A DNA stretch of 64,000 nucleotides, from contig NZ_SCNG01000001.1 of assembly GCF_005503555.1 (NCBI RefSeq), forward strand, positions 434,001-498,000, given 5' to 3'. The first letter of the stretch is position 1, and the number at the start of each line of letters is the position of its first letter. The position numbers and the translations under genes are program-made. The notes below the pieces were generated by a model that saw nothing but the letters and a program-made list of their open reading frames with translations, made no database searches and was not told where the DNA came from. This document shows positions 62,020-64,000 of this stretch, in pieces. Source of the DNA: Rudaea sp. 3F27F6 (GTDB lineage Bacteria > Pseudomonadota > Gammaproteobacteria > Xanthomonadales > Rhodanobacteraceae).

Positions 62020-63918
62020 ATGAACGTTTTTCCCCGCCTATTCTTGCCCGTCGTTGCCGCCGCGCTGGTTCTCGGCGCGTGCAGCCACAACCCGCCGCCC
62101 AAGGAGCGCCCGATGGAGATCAGTTTTCCGCTCGGCACGATTCGCGAAACCGCCCATCGCGGCAGCGACGATCTGCTCAGCGCCGGCCTCGGCCTCGCGG
62201 GGTTGCGTGCGACGCCCGCTGCGTTCGCCGATCCCGCGGCACCGAATCCGGTCGAACTGCGCCGGCGCGCGATCCAGACTGCGTGGCTCGGCATCGCCGA
62301 CCTCGGCGCGCTCGGCGGGTTCGGCACGGTCTACGGCGCCGTGCCGAACGTGCCGGGCCGCGAATTCCAGGCGTTCGCGCATGCGCTCGGCGCGACTCAG
62401 CCACATCGCGTGCTCGCGCAGATTCCGGACTCGTTCGACACGAAGACACGCTGCCTGATCGTCACCGCTTCGTCGGGCTCGCGCGGCATCTACGGCAGCA
62501 TCGCGTTTGCCGGCGCGTGGGGCCTGCCCAAAGGTTGCGCGGTCGCCTACACCGACAAGGGCGCCGGTTCGGGCTATTTCGACACCGCGTCGAACACCGG
62601 CGTCGCGCTCGACGGCACGCGCGCCGAGCGCGGCAAGACCGAACTCGAATTCGCCCCGAGCGGCTACGCCAGCGATGCGGGTGTAGCGGTCAAGCACGCG
62701 CATTCGACCGACAACCCCGAGGCGCATTGGGGCGCACATGTGATGCAGGCGGCGCAGTTCGGCCTCGCGATGCTCGACCGCGCGTTCCCCGACGCGGCGC
62801 CGTTCACACCGCACAACACCAAGATCATTGCGGTCGGACTGTCGAACGGCGGCGGCGCAGTGCTGCAAGCAGCGGGCATCGACGACGCGGGATGGCTGGC
62901 CGGCGTCGTCGCCGTCGAGCCGAACGTCTATGCGCCGCATGTCGACGCGAAGAAGAAAGATTATTCGGTGAAGACCGAGGTCAAGGGCAATAACGCGCGT
63001 GCGCTCTACGACTATGCAAGCGAGGCCGCCCTGCTCGCGCCGTGCGCGCTGCTCGACGCGCATTTCAGCGACGTCGTCGCAACCTTGGCCAAGCTGCCGG
63101 GGAATACGATTGCAAGCTGGTCGACGCGCTGCGCGACGCTGCACAGCGCCGGCGTGATCAAGGCCGGCGATGCCAAGGCGCAGTCCGCGGAAGCGCTTGC
63201 GCGCATGCGCGCCGATGGCTGGGAAGACGGCGCGCTCGCCACGGCGGCGAGCATCACCGCCTACGACATGTGGCGAGCGTTCGGCGTCACCTATGCGAGC
63301 ACCTACACGCGCAGCGGCGTCGGCTCGATGCCGTGCGGCTTCCGCTTCGACGCGATTGGGGCCGACCGCAAGCCGCGCGCAGCGACGCCGGCCGAGCGCG
63401 CCGCATGGTGGAGCGACGCGAGCGGCATTCCGCCGGGCAACGGCGTCTTCGTCAGCGAATCCGCGCCGGGACAAGGCCCGGACCCGAGCTGGAAAGGCAT
63501 TTCCTGCCTGCGCGAGCTGTGGACCGGGAAGAGCGACGCGGCAACGCGCCTGCATGAGTCGGTGCAGGCCACCCAGGTGCGGCTGCCGCGCAAGGATCTA
63601 CCGATCTTCCTCGTCCACGGCGCCGAGGACGGTCTGATCCCGGCCATGTTCACCTCGGACGCTTATGTCGCCTGGCTGCGCGCGAACAAGCAGGACGCGA
63701 GTTACTGGCGCGTGCCGCATGCGCAACACTTCGATGCCTTCCTCGCCTGGCCCGGCTTCGGCGATCGCTACGTGCCGATGTTGCCCTACGCTTACGCGGC
63801 GCTCGACCGCGTGTATGCGCATGCGATCGAAGGCAAGCCGCTCGTCGCGGGCGAAGCGCCGGCAGCGGCACCGCGCGGACCCGGCGCGCTCGAAGCGAAG
63901 CACATCGCTTTGCCTTAG
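62020..63918 (+). CDS. D-(-)-3-hydroxybutyrate oligomer hydrolase
   Basis: A 632-residue lipoprotein-type enzyme (signal VVAAALVLGAC) of the 3HB-oligomer hydrolase family, which cleaves short 3-hydroxybutyrate oligomers released from PHB to monomers. Catalytic parts: nucleophile Ser275 in VGLSNGGGAVLQA, an Asp in the HGAEDG loop (about 535) and a His late in WRVPHAQHFDAF. Family segments GSRGIYGSIAFAGAWGLPKGCAVAYTDKGAG are well kept. It is divergent from the CrbR-like gene. ATG 62020 follows TATCGT by six bases. Product 3-hydroxybutyrate feeds acetyl-CoA, fitting with the acetate-sensing neighbours. Confidence 0.9.
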   Translation: MNVFPRLFLPVVAAALVLGACSHNPPPKERPMEISFPLGTIRETAHRGSDDLLSAGLGLAGLRATPAAFADPAAPNPVELRRRAIQTAWLGIADLGALGGFGTVYGAVPNVPGREFQAFAHALGATQPHRVLAQIPDSFDTKTRCLIVTASSGSRGIYGSIAFAGAWGLPKGCAVAYTDKGAGSGYFDTASNTGVALDGTRAERGKTELEFAPSGYASDAGVAVKHAHSTDNPEAHWGAHVMQAAQFGLAMLDRAFPDAAPFTPHNTKIIAVGLSNGGGAVLQAAGIDDAGWLAGVVAVEPNVYAPHVDAKKKDYSVKTEVKGNNARALYDYASEAALLAPCALLDAHFSDVVATLAKLPGNTIASWSTRCATLHSAGVIKAGDAKAQSAEALARMRADGWEDGALATAASITAYDMWRAFGVTYASTYTRSGVGSMPCGFRFDAIGADRKPRAATPAERAAWWSDASGIPPGNGVFVSESAPGQGPDPSWKGISCLRELWTGKSDAATRLHESVQATQVRLPRKDLPIFLVHGAEDGLIPAMFTSDAYVAWLRANKQDASYWRVPHAQHFDAFLAWPGFGDRYVPMLPYAYAALDRVYAHAIEGKPLVAGEAPAAAPRGPGALEAKHIALP

Positions 63919-64000
63919 AGGACGTACGGCCTGGGTGATTTGGCTGGTCTGCCCCCCAAAGGCGACCTCAAACACCCATTTGAAAACTGTATTTGAAATC

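Overview
The window is GC-rich, densely coded bacterial chromosome with no tRNA, rRNA, phage, transposase or CRISPR array. Gene content suggests a gammaproteobacterium of the Lysobacterales (Xanthomonadales), probably near Rhodanobacteraceae. Pointers are the CadC-type winged-helix/TolB-propeller regulator, a HemP-led Fur-controlled heme locus, a TMEM165-family exporter behind a yybP-ykoY-type leader, the fimT-pilV-pilW-pilX-pilY1-pilE pilus operon, and SSF-fused and propeller-type sensor proteins. The placement is inference from content; no marker gene was compared.

Layout. 0-8 kb: start of an unidentified gene, the CadC-like regulator, ClpB, a YidB-like/OmpA fusion, and a DCC thioredoxin-like / DUF4166-like / HxlR cluster facing an MDR oxidoreductase. 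9-13 kb: a histidine kinase convergent with a propeller sensor that has no output domain. 13-18 kb: PgeF, a VOC protein, an M20-fold hydrolase lacking two metal ligands, RluD and BamD. 17.8-20.7 kb: ECF sigma factor, membrane protein and a double-PDZ protein in one operon. 20.7-25.4 kb: heme uptake (HemP, TonB-dependent receptor, two poorly known proteins) under a promoter covered by a Fur box. 25.5-28.5 kb: two tandem paralogues of unknown function, then the riboswitch and TMEM165-family exporter. 28.5-37.2 kb: sulfur block with CysB, CysK and a sulfate ABC transporter with two binding proteins. 37.5-46 kb: DUF6600-type Gln-rich envelope protein, ThiS/ThiG, TrmB, SLC13 permease, Rieske protein, small membrane protein and EamA transporter. 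46-54.2 kb: type IV pilus minor pilin operon. 54.5-64 kb: reductase-like protein, class I fumarase, a CrbS/CrbR-like two-component pair flanking a 692-bp non-coding inverted repeat, and a 3-hydroxybutyrate oligomer hydrolase.

How parts fit together. CysB and two matching LysR-type boxes sit beside cysK and near the sulfate transporter. Fur and heme receptor form one iron-responsive unit. The CrbSR-like pair, fumarase and the hydroxybutyrate oligomer hydrolase all touch acetyl-CoA/C4 metabolism. The most unusual items are the 692-bp compound inverted repeat, the sigma/membrane/double-PDZ operon with its 11-residue coiled-coil repeats, the M20 protein with replaced metal ligands, and several promoters whose -10 element lies 6 nt before the start codon (candidate leaderless mRNAs). 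Start codons were chosen by family N-termini and visible ribosome-binding sites; all names are from reading the sequence, without database searches.
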